Below are positions 11,580-23,274 of a DNA stretch of 64,000 nt, piece by piece. Where the stretch lies: the NCBI GenBank assembly GCA_024349245.1, contig JALDNG010000088.1, positions 62,001-126,000 of the forward strand, given 5' to 3'. The notes beneath the pieces are model-generated. The model searched no databases. It saw only the letters and a program-made list of their open reading frames with translations, and was not told the origin of the DNA. The number at the start of each line of letters is the position of its first letter. Within the stretch, counting starts at the first letter, position 1. The stretch comes from Neodontobutis hainanensis. Taxonomy: Eukaryota > Chordata > Actinopteri > Gobiiformes > Odontobutidae. Made by a program: the position numbers and the translations under genes.

Positions 11580-11816
11580 ACCTGATTTATAGTCTGTGTG
11601 TTTTCCCCTGTCCTGTGCCAGATTGTCTTTACCCCTTGTGTGAGCACTCTGATCTTTACTTGTGTTTACTGTACCGGTCTTCTAGTGTGTTCTGACCTCA
11701 GCTTTGTTTTTAACTTTGTCTTCTGGATTGTGATTTTGTATCTCTGCCTCAGAATAAATCCTGTTAAACATCTTCCTTGTGGAGTCTGCATTCTGAGTCC
11801 TTTGCCTGTTACCTGA
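11580..11816 (+). repeat. Possible LTR 3' portion
   Basis: T-rich sequence followed by an AATAAA signal near 11752 and a terminus GTTACCTGACA resembles the R-U5 end of fish gypsy-type LTRs. No partner LTR, start or target duplication was found, so this remains tentative. Confidence 0.3.
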
Positions 11817-12030
11817 CATGCATGTTCTCTCCGGGTACTCTGGCTTCCACCTACCGTCCAAACAACAAAAACAATTGTAAACTCTAAAGTGTCCCTAGTG
11901 AATCAATGTGTCTCAGCCCTGCGACTAACTGGCCATTGTCCAGGGTGTGACCCGCCTCAGGCCCAAAGCTGCTGGGAATTGCTCCAGTCACCCGCGACCC
12001 CTCACGGGACCAAGCGGCAGAAAATGAATG
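11817..12030 (+). mobile_element. SINE family S3, 5'-truncated sense copy
   Basis: Body text TCTCCGGGTACTCTGGCTTCC, AGTGTCCCTAGTGAATCA, CAGCCCTGCGACTAACTGGCC and the end GCAGAAAATGAATGAATC match, in reverse complement, the S3 copies at 42493-42868 and 58538-58924. The tRNA head is missing. Confidence 0.8.
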
Positions 12031-12142
12031 AATCAACTTTGTGGATAAGGTGACTGGACCCCAGGAACTACACTTACAAAGCACATCTTTCATAACAGGC
12101 TTGAAACAGTTTTAATGATGTGAAAGTAAAAATTGCAGTTCA

Positions 12143-12239
12143 AATCTCACCTATAGAGATCTTTTTGATATAAACGATCTCTATAGGTGAGATTGTTTAT
12201 ATCTCACCTATAAACGAGATTTATAGGTGAGATATAAAC
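12143..12239. repeat. Tandem pair of perfect hairpins built from one motif
   Basis: Arm 1: 12143-12161 and 12176-12194 are perfect 19-bp reverse complements around a 14-base loop. Arm 2: 12195-12214 and 12220-12239 are perfect 20-bp reverse complements around a 5-base loop. All four arms share the core ATCTCACCTATA. GATATAAAC also recurs at 12167-12175 and 12231-12239. Confidence 0.97.
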
Positions 12240-12449
12240 GTCACTAGAGTGTTTTTGCTAAATGTGGTTTGCAGAAATCTTTGCTTTTCTCTCGATGTTA
12301 TTAAACCATATTATGTGTATATGGTAATTACAATTTGAGAATTAAAAAAAAAAACTCAAACTAAAAATAAGTGACTCTTAATAACTGTCACAAACGTCAA
12401 GTATCACCACAGAAGAGGAACAGAACAGTTTACATGCTACATTTTAGAT

Positions 12450-12678
12450 TTTATTTTACTAAAGGTATAATGTAAGGGTTTGTGCAGCCTCAGAGCCTTT
12501 CCGAAAGACCAGCCTGGAGCCTGCAGAGTGTCCTGGTGATGACGAGGCCACTTCTTTGCAGAATTCCTTCATCAGCAAGGTCAAGAGTCTCTCAGCGTGG
12601 GACCACACTGTTGCAGGCCTAATGCGGCCGGTTCCAGATAATGGGACGTTTGTGGGGAAGTAAACCTTCACTGTGACC
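12450..12678 (-). CDS. Candidate terminal exon of an unrecognised gene
   Basis: On the minus strand a pyrimidine-rich acceptor (CCCACCTTTTCTCCAG) ends at 12679. The frame starting one base into the exon is open for 73 codons: it begins VTVKVYFPTNVPLSG, passes RIRPATVWSHAERLL and ends SEAAQTLTLYL before TAG at 12459-12461. An AATAAA lies at 12450-12455, just past the stop, which fits a last exon with a very short 3' end. Composition is protein-like and less AT-rich than the surroundings. I do not recognise the protein, and matching upstream exons were not proven. It could be chance or a dead exon. Confidence 0.35.
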
Positions 12679-15299
12679 CTGGAGAAAAGGTGGGAAAGTG
12701 GATTAAATTATTCTCAACACTTCACTTATCCAGGAGAAAAAATATGCAAATGAAGATTTTTTTTCTTTTTTTTTTTTTCTTTTAAGGTTGTGTTTTGAAA
12801 AAGCCTGAAGTGAAATACATGCACATCCACCTCAGGAGCTGCTTTAAACTCATATCAAAGCAGAAAATCATTTCCCTGCTTCCATTGCTCCGTTTCACCG
12901 TATGTTTCACTGCAATGAATGCAAGAGCTGTAAGAGACAACCTTTCTGTGATGAGATATCATCTCAGAGCCAAGCGTGTGGGCGTTCCTCACTTCCAACT
13001 GTGTGAGCACAAGAGCCTTGAGAGAGACCTGCTGCATTTGTTTGATATATGGTCACAAAATTTATTCACTATTTACAAAGAAATGGCAGCTTATAGGATT
13101 TATTGCTATAAAAAGAAAAAACATATGCACAAAGGTAACACAGTTATGCAACAAACCATGCAGTAATAAATGCAGTGCTAGAAAGAGATATATATGAGAA
13201 AAATAATCACAGACATGACAATAAATTACATACATTACTTGACCCTACTATAGAGCCTAAGATCCACTGTACACTTCCTGGATGGGTTCACCATTGTACA
13301 GCTCTGTCTCAGGCTAAAGCGTTGACTTTTTAAAATTGTATAAAATGTTAGAAGGAGAGCAGGGGCGAAAGCACCATTTTTCAGGAAAAGTTCATTTTCA
13401 AAGAAAATGTTTCAGACAGATATATTTTTACTTGGGTCAATAACTTCCAAGTGTGGTTTATCAATTGCAGGTGGTATTTTGTACAAATGTAGAACAACTT
13501 CAGTATAATTTCATTTTAAACACAAGTTGCACATTGTTACTTTCAGTTTGGATGAAAGTAACACGTAAATTCAGATAAACAGTAGGCTACAAACAATTGC
13601 TACAACTCATTGTCACAGTTGTGACAGATATAATGTTCTGCACCCCCAGGCAACAATGTTTCCCCACACAAGACATTCCTCATCCTTGTTCTGGGAAATT
13701 GTGTGTGAAGTGTAGCAGGGAGCCTTTTCTTTGGCTTCTTCTGGACCCTCCTCCAGAGCTGCCCTCAACAGAGAATCCGTCTTTGACCTGAGGAAAATTC
13801 TTGTCAACATTTCTATACATTTACAGGCAGTTATTGCTCATCCTCTGTCCACATGGTAGCAGCATACATAAAGAAATTACTCAGGACAATGAAAAAAAGT
13901 CCTTTTGCCCCTTAGTTTTGTGTCCTTACTTAGACCAGCCTTACTAAAGGGACGTAGAGCTTCTGGAATGAATGCCTGGACACAAGTCCTGGAGCTCAGA
14001 CCTAGACGAGTGTCACTGCACTGACCTGGCGCTTCCATGGGTGGCAATTATTTTGTCTAGCACATGGACTGTTGTGGTACCTATATGTATTTATTATAAC
14101 TAGACGTATGTGTAGTATTTTTATGTATTTGCATATTTATTCACCTTGTAGTTTTATAATCTGTATATCTGTATTTGTATTGGTTACAGTATGTATTTAT
14201 TATCATGGTCTGTAGTTTATATCTGTTATAATAAATGTTTATAACAATGAATTTGTCTTATGTATTTTAAACCACTTAATTACTGTAGCATTTTAGTTTA
14301 AATGAATTGTAAACTTTCATCCAGGTTGTTAAAAATAGCAGTTACATTTGTTATAGTGAAGCTGGTGGAAAGGGTCATGATGATGGCTTGAGGTTGGCGA
14401 ATGGACAACATATTGTTGCGTTTAAGAAAGGAGGTAAGTCAAGTTTTTCCTGCCATAAACAAAAACTCTATATAAATAATAACAAATCTCACATTTTGAT
14501 AAGAATTTAAAAGTGTTTTGTACACACTACACACTGACCTCCCTAGGAGACAGGCCAAAATAAATATCAGCTACCCTCTTGACATAAGCCTGCAGCTTCC
14601 TCTCTTGGTCCACGGAGAAGACTTTAGAATGTGATCTGTACATTGGTGGTCTAGTATTCTCCCTTCTGGTGTTTGCCCTCCTCCTGCAGTATCTGAGCAA
14701 AGTGACATGGCATGCAACTTAGCAGCTGCCCTGAGGCTAATGTTCCTGACAGATATGTCCAGAAACACCCTCTCATAAACTTCTGGCTATATCAGACCTC
14801 TATGTCTGTTTTTCTGACCTTCACACTATCTGTGCAATCTGTTGGTAAAATATGACATAAACATGTTTTAATAAATGCTGCAACACACATTAAGTCACCA
14901 TATTAGCAGCGACAGGAACTCCTGACATTTAAACCTTATTTACTTTTATACTGAAAAAACTCTGACAAGAATGTGTTACAGCACTGTAACCTGTAGATGA
15001 ATTATTACTGTGACACAAGATGAAACAAGAAACACAACTTGTAATTAGAAAAAAGTACTGCCTCGGTAATTCACTCACAAACCGCTTTCCGGGACTAACT
15101 GTGGGAAGCAGTGATGACATCACTTGATATTTGGCAGCTTCATCAAGGGTTGCGTGCTGAACGTGCTGGCATGAAGTGCAAATGTAGTCAGGAAAATCAC
15201 TTTGTTACTTTGTTACTTTCCATGTAACTTTCGCCAAGGGTTTTCCCCACTAACTTTTATTTCCAGATAAAAACAACTGTCTGTCTCCAGCTCTGACAG
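12679..15299. other. Mostly unique DNA, one further exon-like patch
   Basis: Includes a T-rich run at 12757-12782 and AT-rich DNA at 14060-14300. A minus-strand patch at about 13620-13790 reads as protein-like text (SKTDSLLRAALEEGPEEAK) after an AG, but its donor site is weak, so it is listed only as a lead. No repeat recognised. Confidence 0.4.
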
Positions 15300-15485
15300 C
15301 TCTACTCCCAACACCTAACTCAGGCTCACAGGAACTTCTACCAGCCTGTGAATAATAAATATGGTCAAAGGTCCTTTTACCAAACATTCATCAAAGTCTG
15401 GAATGAACTTCCTTAACACAATGACTTGTTCCACATTTCAAAAGCAACCTCAAACTGTTTCTGCCCGACAGCCATATTTGTGACC
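15300..15485 (+). pseudogene. LINE ORF2 C-terminal remnant
   Basis: The frame reads NKYGQRSFYQTFIKVWNELP near 15356-15415. RSF...A.K.WN.LP is the conserved end of many CR1/L2-type ORF2 proteins. Text before and after is degenerate (stop right after ELP). Confidence 0.55.
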
Positions 15486-16105
15486 ACTGACACTCTTGGT
15501 CTCTGTAAAGTCCTCTCTTTGTATGGATGTGTTGTGAGGATGTGGTTGTGAGTGTTTCATTGTCTGGGTGTTGTGTCTTTGTCCTTGCTATGTTGCTGTG
15601 TAATTCTTGTTTGTTTTAGTGTTGCAGAACAGGAACCTGCTGGAAACTAGACCGCAGCTGAGTAAGGCCCAATTAATTGATGTTGCTTTTCACCTTTACT
15701 GTTTGGTAAATTAAATGGAATATATTGTGATGATAATTGCTCTTAGTCTACTGATGTAAGTTCTGTCTGATCAAATTATCACATTCACACGAATAAAGGA
15801 CCCTCCCATTGGCTTTTTTCACTATCCCAGATCTAGCTATGTCTATTTAAACAGAGAAAAGGGGAAGCAAAGTGAACAGCGCAAAAAACATCTTTTATCG
15901 TAATGCAAAACTAAGCCTGGCATTCTTTGCGCCGCTCTGCAAGTGACATGGAGTGGGCCCTTGATTCACTTTGAAGGAGAACAAAGAAGGACCTTGAGGT
16001 TAAGTTAACTGCGGACTGATGATATCCACACAAGGGTATGCTTGTGGATATGTTATGGTTATGTATGGATGGATATACTATAGATCTGCTAATTTCAGTA
16101 CACAA
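15486..16105. other. Unique stretch
   Basis: No supported feature; GT-rich at 15520-15620. Confidence 0.4.
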
Positions 16106-16107
16106 TG

Positions 16108-16200
16108 AGATGTCTTTTTTTTTTCATTTAACCAGGTAGGTCAATTGAGAGACAATTCACATTTACAATGATGACCTGGCCAGGAAGCAGCTTTTGGTTT
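16108..16200. repeat. Interspersed repeat fragment
   Basis: TTTAACCAGGTAGGTCAATT with GACAATTCACATTTACAATG and ATGACCTGGCCA is a widely scattered teleost repeat text (recalled). Family not assigned. Confidence 0.45.
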
Positions 16201-16529
16201 GTTCTAAAACACAAAGTCTTAGTGTTTAACTTATTTTATTTATTATGTGCTTCATGTTTCTGATACTGCAGCCTTACCCTTTTATTCAAGACAAATTTCT
16301 ACCATATGAGACAAATAAAGAAACTTTGAATTTTGAATATCAATGTGAATCCATACACAAGATGAAGGTAAGTTTTGATGGAAAATGATGAATTGGTTCA
16401 GTTTTATAATTTCAAAAGTGAAACTCTTTTGGAGTGGAATGTTTTCATTTGCATGTCCAGATGCCTGACAATTTATTAAATTTTGCAGATGTTACAAAGT
16501 GGCTAATCACGGTTAAAAAGAACTACAAT

Positions 16530-17560
16530 ACTGGCAACAGAGAACTTTTAGTGGTGAAGCTGGCATTAGAGGAGTACAGCCAAACAACTCAACTCTTGCC
16601 AGGCCTGGTGGGCTCTCTACTTTACCTGCTTCAACTTCACCTTCTCTTACCAGAAACTAGATGCCCTCTCTTGGCTGTTTCAGGATGAAGTGGAGCCGCC
16701 AGTCTCCATTCTGCCAGCCCCCCAGGTAGTGGCAGCCATCTTCTGGGAGGTAGAGGAGAGGATAAAGGCAGCCCAAGATGTTCAACTCGGCCCTAGCTTG
16801 TGTCCAGAAAGGAGGCTGTCCGTTCCTGACCCCCTACGCTCTGAGGTTATCCATGTAATCCTGACATGTCATCCAGGGGTCCGTCAAACACTTGCCCTCT
16901 TGCCTTCTTGGACCAGAGATTCTGGTGGGCCACTCGAGAGGAGGATGTTCACACTTTTGTTGCAGCCTGCCCAGTTTCAGATCGTGGACCAAAGTTCACC
17001 TCTGGTTTTTGGAAGGCGTTCTGCTCTCTCCTTGGAGCCACCGTGAGCCTCTCGTCTGGATTCCACCCTCAGGCCAATGGCCAGACGGAGAGGCTCAACC
17101 AGGAGATGGAGACAGCCTACAGGTGCATCTCGTCACAGAACCCTTCCACCTGGTCTTGTCAGCTATTATGGGAAGAGAACAGCCCAGCCTAAGAAAGGAA
17201 GACCAGTGTTCCCTCCATCCAGAACTTTATTTGGAGGTGCAGAAGGACCTGGACAAGAGCCTGGAATGCTTTGCTCAGTTCATCATCCCGGTACTCTAAG
17301 GCTGCCAACGATGAATGGATGTTCCGAAGTACTGCCCAGGGAATAAAGTATGGCTCTCCACCAAGGAACTACCCCTGCCCTTTGCCTTGGTATGTGGGTC
17401 CCTACCCTGTGGAGAGGGTGATGAATCCGTCAGCGGTGAGGATTAAGCTGCCGGCAAATATGCGTGTCTATCCCATGTTCCATGTGTCAGTGAAAACCGG
17501 CTTGACAGAGTGTACTAGCACTCTGTACAGCAAGCTCTAGTTACATTGAAGCTACATCCC
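16530..17560 (+). pseudogene. Ty3/gypsy pol remnant (RNase H end, integrase, C-terminal domain)
   Basis: Domain order matches the end of a gypsy Pol polyprotein. RNase H tail near 16530 (GNRELLVVKLALEE) and FNFTFSYQKLDALSWLF near 16630; integrase zinc-binding region near 16830 (CHPGVRQTLA, then WWATREED); integrase core near 16975 (DRGPKFTSGFWKAF, then FHPQANGQTERLNQE near 17060); C-terminal region near 17385 (WYVGPYPVERV ... MFHVSVK). The text jumps from VAACPVS directly to DRGPKFTS, so the second Cys-rich half and the first catalytic Asp are deleted. Frame changes occur near 16690, 16900 and 17190-17270. No LTRs were identified. Inactive. Confidence 0.88.
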
Positions 17561-18284
17561 CTCTGTTCATTTTAGTAATATTCTCTGTCACACTCTTTTC
17601 AGGTTTAACATAATTGGAGTTTGGACTAAACTTGCTTCTTGAGACAGGGTGCAGACAGAGTGCCAAGAGGTCCTAGAAGACTGGGCTTGGGGAGTGGCCT
17701 AAAGAAGTAGTACTGTATTAGAGAAGTTTTTCGAAAAATAAAATGTGAAAAGTATTTGCTAAAGAGCTGAGTAGGAGACCTGTTAACCTTTCTGGCTTAT
17801 ATTTCATTCTTATTTCAATGATATTCCGAATTTAAAATGACCTTTAGACATTGACAGGTCTAAAGTTGTTGTTCCAGTTTGTTGCTGTAAAAAGGCCACC
17901 AGCAGCTCTCTCTCTCCAGACCTCATTGTTTGACTCCTTGCTCTAAATAGTCTTTTTGTTGGGATCCATTAGCCTGTATAGTACCCTGCAGCTCCCCCGC
18001 TGTGGTGCATCTAACCCACATACATACCCCACTCTGTAACTCAGAGGGGGAAGAGGAACACATTGGTTTCTCTGGCAGCCACTGAAGCCGGCTTTGGGAC
18101 AGTGTCACTGTCAGAAAAACTGTGTCCAATGGAACAGCACTTTAGTGCAGCATGTGTCCATCTTATCAGATTCACACAGATTTCTATGGACTGATGAAAT
18201 GTGTGGTGAAGAAGTCTAACATGAGCGCGGCCACATAGTGTTGGCTGCAGTTGAATGGATGGTGAGGAGGCCTCTTGGTAAGGG
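17561..18284. other. Unassigned DNA between gypsy and hAT remnants
   Basis: May hold a gypsy 3' LTR or the hAT 5' region; neither boundary could be placed. Antisense frames at 17923-18524 are shadows of the degenerate hAT region. Confidence 0.35.
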
Positions 18285-19560
18285 GTGAAAATACAGCTGC
18301 AGTGCACTACAGTGCTGCTTTCTGCTGCAACTGCCGGGCACTGCATCCATGTTTTGGCAGAGGATGTCCAGCAACTTGTTATTGATGGAGTCAAGGCAGC
18401 CAAACACATTTTGATGTCCACCAACAAAACAAAATTTCCCAATTGTGTTTTTGTCAGATATTTCTATGGACAATATTTTAGAGAGGAGTTGCTGGGACTG
18501 ATTCCACTGGAACACGGGTGACATTATATTTGAAAGGTTGGAGGAGGTCTTTCAAAAGCAAGGATTGTCACAGGAAAAAATAACCAAATTGTCATGGATG
18601 GTGCTCCTGTCATTAACCGGCGTGTGGCTCCTGATGTAAATACACTTCACCAATGTGCACTGTATGCAAAACCTGGTGTTGGCCTCAAAGTACTTATGGA
18701 CAAAACAATAAAAAATAATAAATTATGTGTGAGGGAGTTTAAGCAGCCAGCATTGCCTTTTCCGTAAACTTGTGCTAGAATCTCAAGCCAGTCGTCATGA
18801 CCTCTTACTCCATGTATGCTCGCTAAGTAAGGACAGGGCACTGGAGCGCATTGTTAAACTCAGAGAACATGTTTTTTTTTTTTGAAGGAAACTACATCAG
18901 TAGTGGCAGCTGACCACCTGCACATCATGCAAGATGAAGAATGAATGTGCAACACTGCATTTTTATCTGACAACTGAATCTGCAGCTATACAAAGAAAAG
19001 AAAAAAACAGATTTGAGGTCAGGGAGGCTGCTGCATTTCAACACACAGGTCACAGCCACATTACTGAGAGGATGCAGAAATTAATCAAACAGCTACAGGA
19101 TAATAACTACACCAGATTTGATGAAATTTCAATTGCCAGGGACATAATTGGTTTTGTTTGTGACCCTTTCACTATCAGCTCAGGTGGAGATTTTTCTGCT
19201 AATGCGGAAAAGATGGTGGTGTTGGACGAGGCCACTGTTCAAAGTCAGCTTGTAGAGCTCCAGGCTGCCAGTGACTTGAGGGCTGCTCTCCGTGGTGCTG
19301 AAAGCTTGAGCATGTTTTAGCTGGCTTGTCCCAAGACTTCAGCATACTTAAGGGATTGGAAAATCTACATACTCACCATGTTTGGTTCAAATAAAACATG
19401 TGAATCTGTGTTTTCTAAGATGAACTAATTAAACATGCAAGTGTAATCGCCTGTCAAACCAGTCTTTAGAGGACAAAACCCTGATAGCTGTCAAGCCTGA
19501 TGTGAAGACACTGGTGTCCGAGGGCAAATGTAATTTACTGGATTATTCGATCCTTGTTGT
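18285..19560 (+). pseudogene. hAT transposase remnant (Charlie/ZBED5-like type)
   Basis: Plus-strand text in several frames reads as the middle and end of a hAT transposase: HVLAEDVQQLVIDGVKAAKH near 18345, FVRYFYGQYFREELLGLIPL near 18450, VMDGAPV near 18593, LFRKLVLESQASRHDLLL near 18760, RALERIVKLREH near 18840. The last section is a clean frame: RDIIGFVCDPF near 19140, then AYLRDWKIYILTMFG and CESVFSKMN near 19343 (the hAT C-terminal dimerisation motif) and RLSNQSLED near 19450. The LDEST-type motif expected before FVRYFYGQ is deleted, removing a catalytic Asp. Many stops and a frameshift; not functional. Confidence 0.85.
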
Positions 19561-19849
19561 ATTATGTTCGGATTTATTGTTTAATCACAGACTTCTTGTT
19601 GTTGTATTCAATACAGAGCAACATTACTGGCCTTCACTTTTTCTTATTTCTTTACTGAAATCTTTGATAGCTTATTTTAAATTGAAAAAAAATGAATAAA
19701 ACAACAGCTTGTTGGATGTTTGAAGATGTTTTGTTATTTGAAAAAAACAAAACAAAGAAATAAACAAAGAGAACTACCATGTTGTCCTCATTCTTTAATC
19801 TAGACAAAACAAGTCACATACAACACTTATATAAGAGGAAGATTTATTG

Positions 19850-20128
19850 TTGAAAAATCGGACAGCTCAGAGCTCAACGATGTACTCATCAATCTGCTCG
19901 AACAGCTCGCTGATTAGCAGATGTAAAAGTCTGTACAGAGGATTAAAGATTGTCAATCTGGCTAAATGAGGTAAATGTTTTTTAATGAGACATTTTAATA
20001 GCTATATTTATGTTTCAACTCTACCATTTCCCCTTCATGTTTTCGGAATATGATAATGTACTGGGGGGCCGGGTGAAAAGCTGTGGAGGGCCAGATGTGG
20101 CCCCCGAGCTGGCAGTTGATGATTACTG
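19850..20128 (+). mobile_element. hAT element 3' end
   Basis: Downstream of the transposase remnant, GGGCCAGATGTGGCCCCCGA at 20089-20108 leads to TTGATGATTACTG ending at 20128. Read inward on the minus strand this starts CAGTAATCATCAACTGCCAG, a hAT-like terminus. The matching 5' end was not found. Confidence 0.6.
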
Positions 20129-22030
20129 TTCTCCAGGTTCATACAGAGTAAGTGTTGGGGAACATGGCCATATAATGATTTGTAGACAGTTAAAATAATT
20201 AGATAAAAGTTATTTTGGACATGAACTGGAGAGATTTAAAAACTGGTGTAATGAGTGACAATTTCTTTGACCTGGTATGAAAGAATGCTACAGAGTTTTT
20301 TATGATGTTTAATGGATTTGTGAGTGGAAGAACAGAGAGTTGCAATAATGAAGGTGACTTCTTCAATAACTATTTCATATGAGCTTTCTATGCTCAAGAC
20401 CAAAACAGCTCCAGTATTGTCTTAGAGTGGCAAATATTTAATCAAAACACGCTTGTGCATTTTATTGCTTTTGAATAAATTTAGCCCTTTCACGGCGGCC
20501 GAGCTCTGAGCCATGGTGCTCTCTCTTGAACAAGCTTGGTTTGGTTTAAAGTCTACAGTGTCCCCTGCCATCACTACACCTGCAGAATAAGCCTGTTATC
20601 TGCCCAGCCTCCGTTCTACACTTTGGAGACAACTGGGCACCTGAGGAAACTAGAAAGGTCAGTTTGTAATTAAGTTTAGAAACCAGAACAGAACCTGGAC
20701 AACAATTGTGTTGTAGTAAATGAGAGCCTTGATATAGAATGTGTGAAGTGTAAAAGTAGTTCATTTAAAGGTGGGCTCAATAAATGTGAACAGCTATGGT
20801 AGTCCTGAGGGATATGCTTTTGTCTGTGAACAAACCCAGTGAAAATAAGTCTGATGGAAATGCTAATGATAATATTTTTTATTACTGTGAATGCATTTAT
20901 TAATGAATTCACTATAATAGTTATTCAAAATAATTTCTCATGAGTTCTTTGACTTTATAAAAGCAACAACAGTTTCCATACTGGCACTTTTTTAGAGGTA
21001 AATGTAATTATTTGCTCAAGGACAGATTTATGTCTATTCAGATGAGTCTTTCCAGTTGGTTCTGCAACGTTTAACTGGTTTAAGCAACCCTTACTGTGAA
21101 CAAAGTTATTATAGAAAACGTTGTGTTATAGAAAATATTGGAAGTGCATAGGGACATATTATTATGCTTATAATTTGGAAATGAAACAGTGCTGGCCTTA
21201 AGCGAGTTTGGAACAGTTTAGTAAACCTCTGCAGCAATTGTTTATTCTGTCAGTGTGGTGCAGTTTTGGCCAGCTCCAACCCATTTGAACACCACTGAAG
21301 GTTTTCTGGGAAAACAGCCCAGAAAGGTCCATCATGTCGTGCTGGAAAAAACAAAAGAGGAATGGATCTAATTTGTTTTGATTACTCTTTTGAAATCACC
21401 ACCTTGCAGTTGTTAGTTAGTAAAACATTTTTTTCCACCTCTTTGCTTCAATAATCTAATCCAAAAGCCATAAAACATTTGTCCTTGAGGCTTTTCTGTA
21501 TTTTTACATTGACCTCTTTCAAACAAAGCGCTGCAGGAAGAGTCTGAAGTCAGCCTTGTTCACCAGACATCACTCGTCTGAGAACCAAAGTGCATTTCTT
21601 GGATTCTGCAGCGGAGCTTTAACTGTGTGCTCTGGCTCAGGTTGGAACGATTTAAGAACAAACACGAGGCCGCAGATGCACTCTGTAGTCAGACTGTGAA
21701 GTGGATGTGCTGCTCTTCCGCCGTGCGCCGGGAGTCACCTGAGCACTTCCATTCATCACTGTCTGTGTGCTGTGGCCCGCTCGTTCCTCAGTGGGACAGC
21801 AGCTTGTGAGGAATGCTGCTGGAGGAAAGGACTTTCCATGACTTTTTTACAAGTGAACCTTTGGCATTGAACTCCTGCTTAAACATACAGCATGTGTGTA
21901 AAATATAGTACTATAGAATGCTCATGTGTGTCAGGTCTTTCAACCAAATTAGAAAAGCAGAAGTTGGTAAACATTTTATTTTGGACATTGATAAAATGAA
22001 AGAAAACTCAAATAACTGAGCACTGATGGA
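20129..22030. other. Unique DNA
   Basis: No domain-bearing frames. A GC-richer patch at 21540-21810 holds a 60-codon frame with no recognisable motif. No repeat recognised. Confidence 0.4.
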
Positions 22031-22033
22031 GCG

Positions 22034-22075
22034 ATGGGGGTGCATGTGGCAGAGTGGTTAGCAAGAAGGTCCTCA
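22034..22075 (+). mobile_element. SINE family S3, head-only fragment
   Basis: GGTGCATGTGGCAGAGTGG and TTAGCA followed by CAAGAAGGTC match the tRNA-like 5' head of S3 with the CTCCTGCCTCACAG segment missing, then similarity stops. Confidence 0.6.
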
Positions 22076-23270
22076 GTCTGTCTTATCTGTGAGGAGTCTG
22101 TTTGTCAAACGCATCACATATTTATGTTGTGGCAGTTTCATTTATATACTGTACCTTTTATATACAGTAATATTTATTGCAATATATTTTTTTTTCTTTG
22201 GTGCAATTTTTGGTGTTATTTAATTTTTGTGTTAATTTATTATTGCCACAAGAGCAACAAAACTGCAGTAGAACAACTCCACCCACGGCGCTTGTTCGTC
22301 TTGTTGCTGCTCTGTTCACTTCTGCCACTGAGTCACGTGACGCCACAGCGACACACACAGCAGGAGAAGGAAGCTGAGGTGACAACTGCACAGACAACTG
22401 TTTAAATGACCTCCAGTCAGTGGAGTAGTAAAGGAGGAGCATGTGTGTGCTTCAGTGTGAAACACAGCAACAACAAAAAATGTCTGCAACTTTGTTCCTA
22501 TTAAGAAGAGCTGTTCAAAAGCATTCAACGTTGTCTGAGTCTGAGTCCATTTAGTCTGAATCCGTGATGTCTGATGCCGTTTAGTCTGAGGCTGAGGCAG
22601 TATAGTCTGAGGCCCTTTTCTCTGTGCCTGAGGATGTCCTAACATGTACACTGTAGGCTGAAGTGCTCTCACCTCTCAGGGTGAGCACTGAGGAGAATCA
22701 AAGCATACTTTTAACAACGCAGTGAACCAGCTGCAGATGCTTCACCATGTTGCTTGTGACTCCTGGTGTGCAACATACAGTTCTAGTTTATTGCAATAAT
22801 TGCACTTAGCTTTGTCTTTGGCCTGACTTCTCACATAATGCAGATACACTTTATTTATTTAAAAAAGAGAGCAGCTGTGTGACAGAGTGTGCATAATCTC
22901 CATCCAAAACATGAACAACCTGCAGTGGGACAAAGGAGGGACACCGCAGGATTTTCATACAGAAAAATAGAATCAGTCACAATAGCTATTATGCCTTCTA
23001 CAAACCTAATACGGAAGAAACAAGCCTTCCAGTTGTAGTGTAAAATATAAGTTTTGGAAGGAGTTCTGAAAGACTTTGGACCAACTGCAAAACATAAAGT
23101 AGGATGTTACTGGACTGTGCCAAATACACACAGTTAAAATAGGCATGTACAATCTGCTGCTTTTGCAAATCACAAACATTGGTATTTTAGTTTGCCTTAT
23201 TTATAAAATATAGTTTTTGGGGCCTTTTTGCCTTTACTCATAGAAGATAGAAAATAAAGAATAAAGCAAA
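22076..23270. other. Unique DNA
   Basis: Contains an AT-rich tract at 22140-22250 and a run of GTCTGA-type repeats at 22540-22620. No gene supported. Confidence 0.4.
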
Positions 23271-23274
23271 AGCT

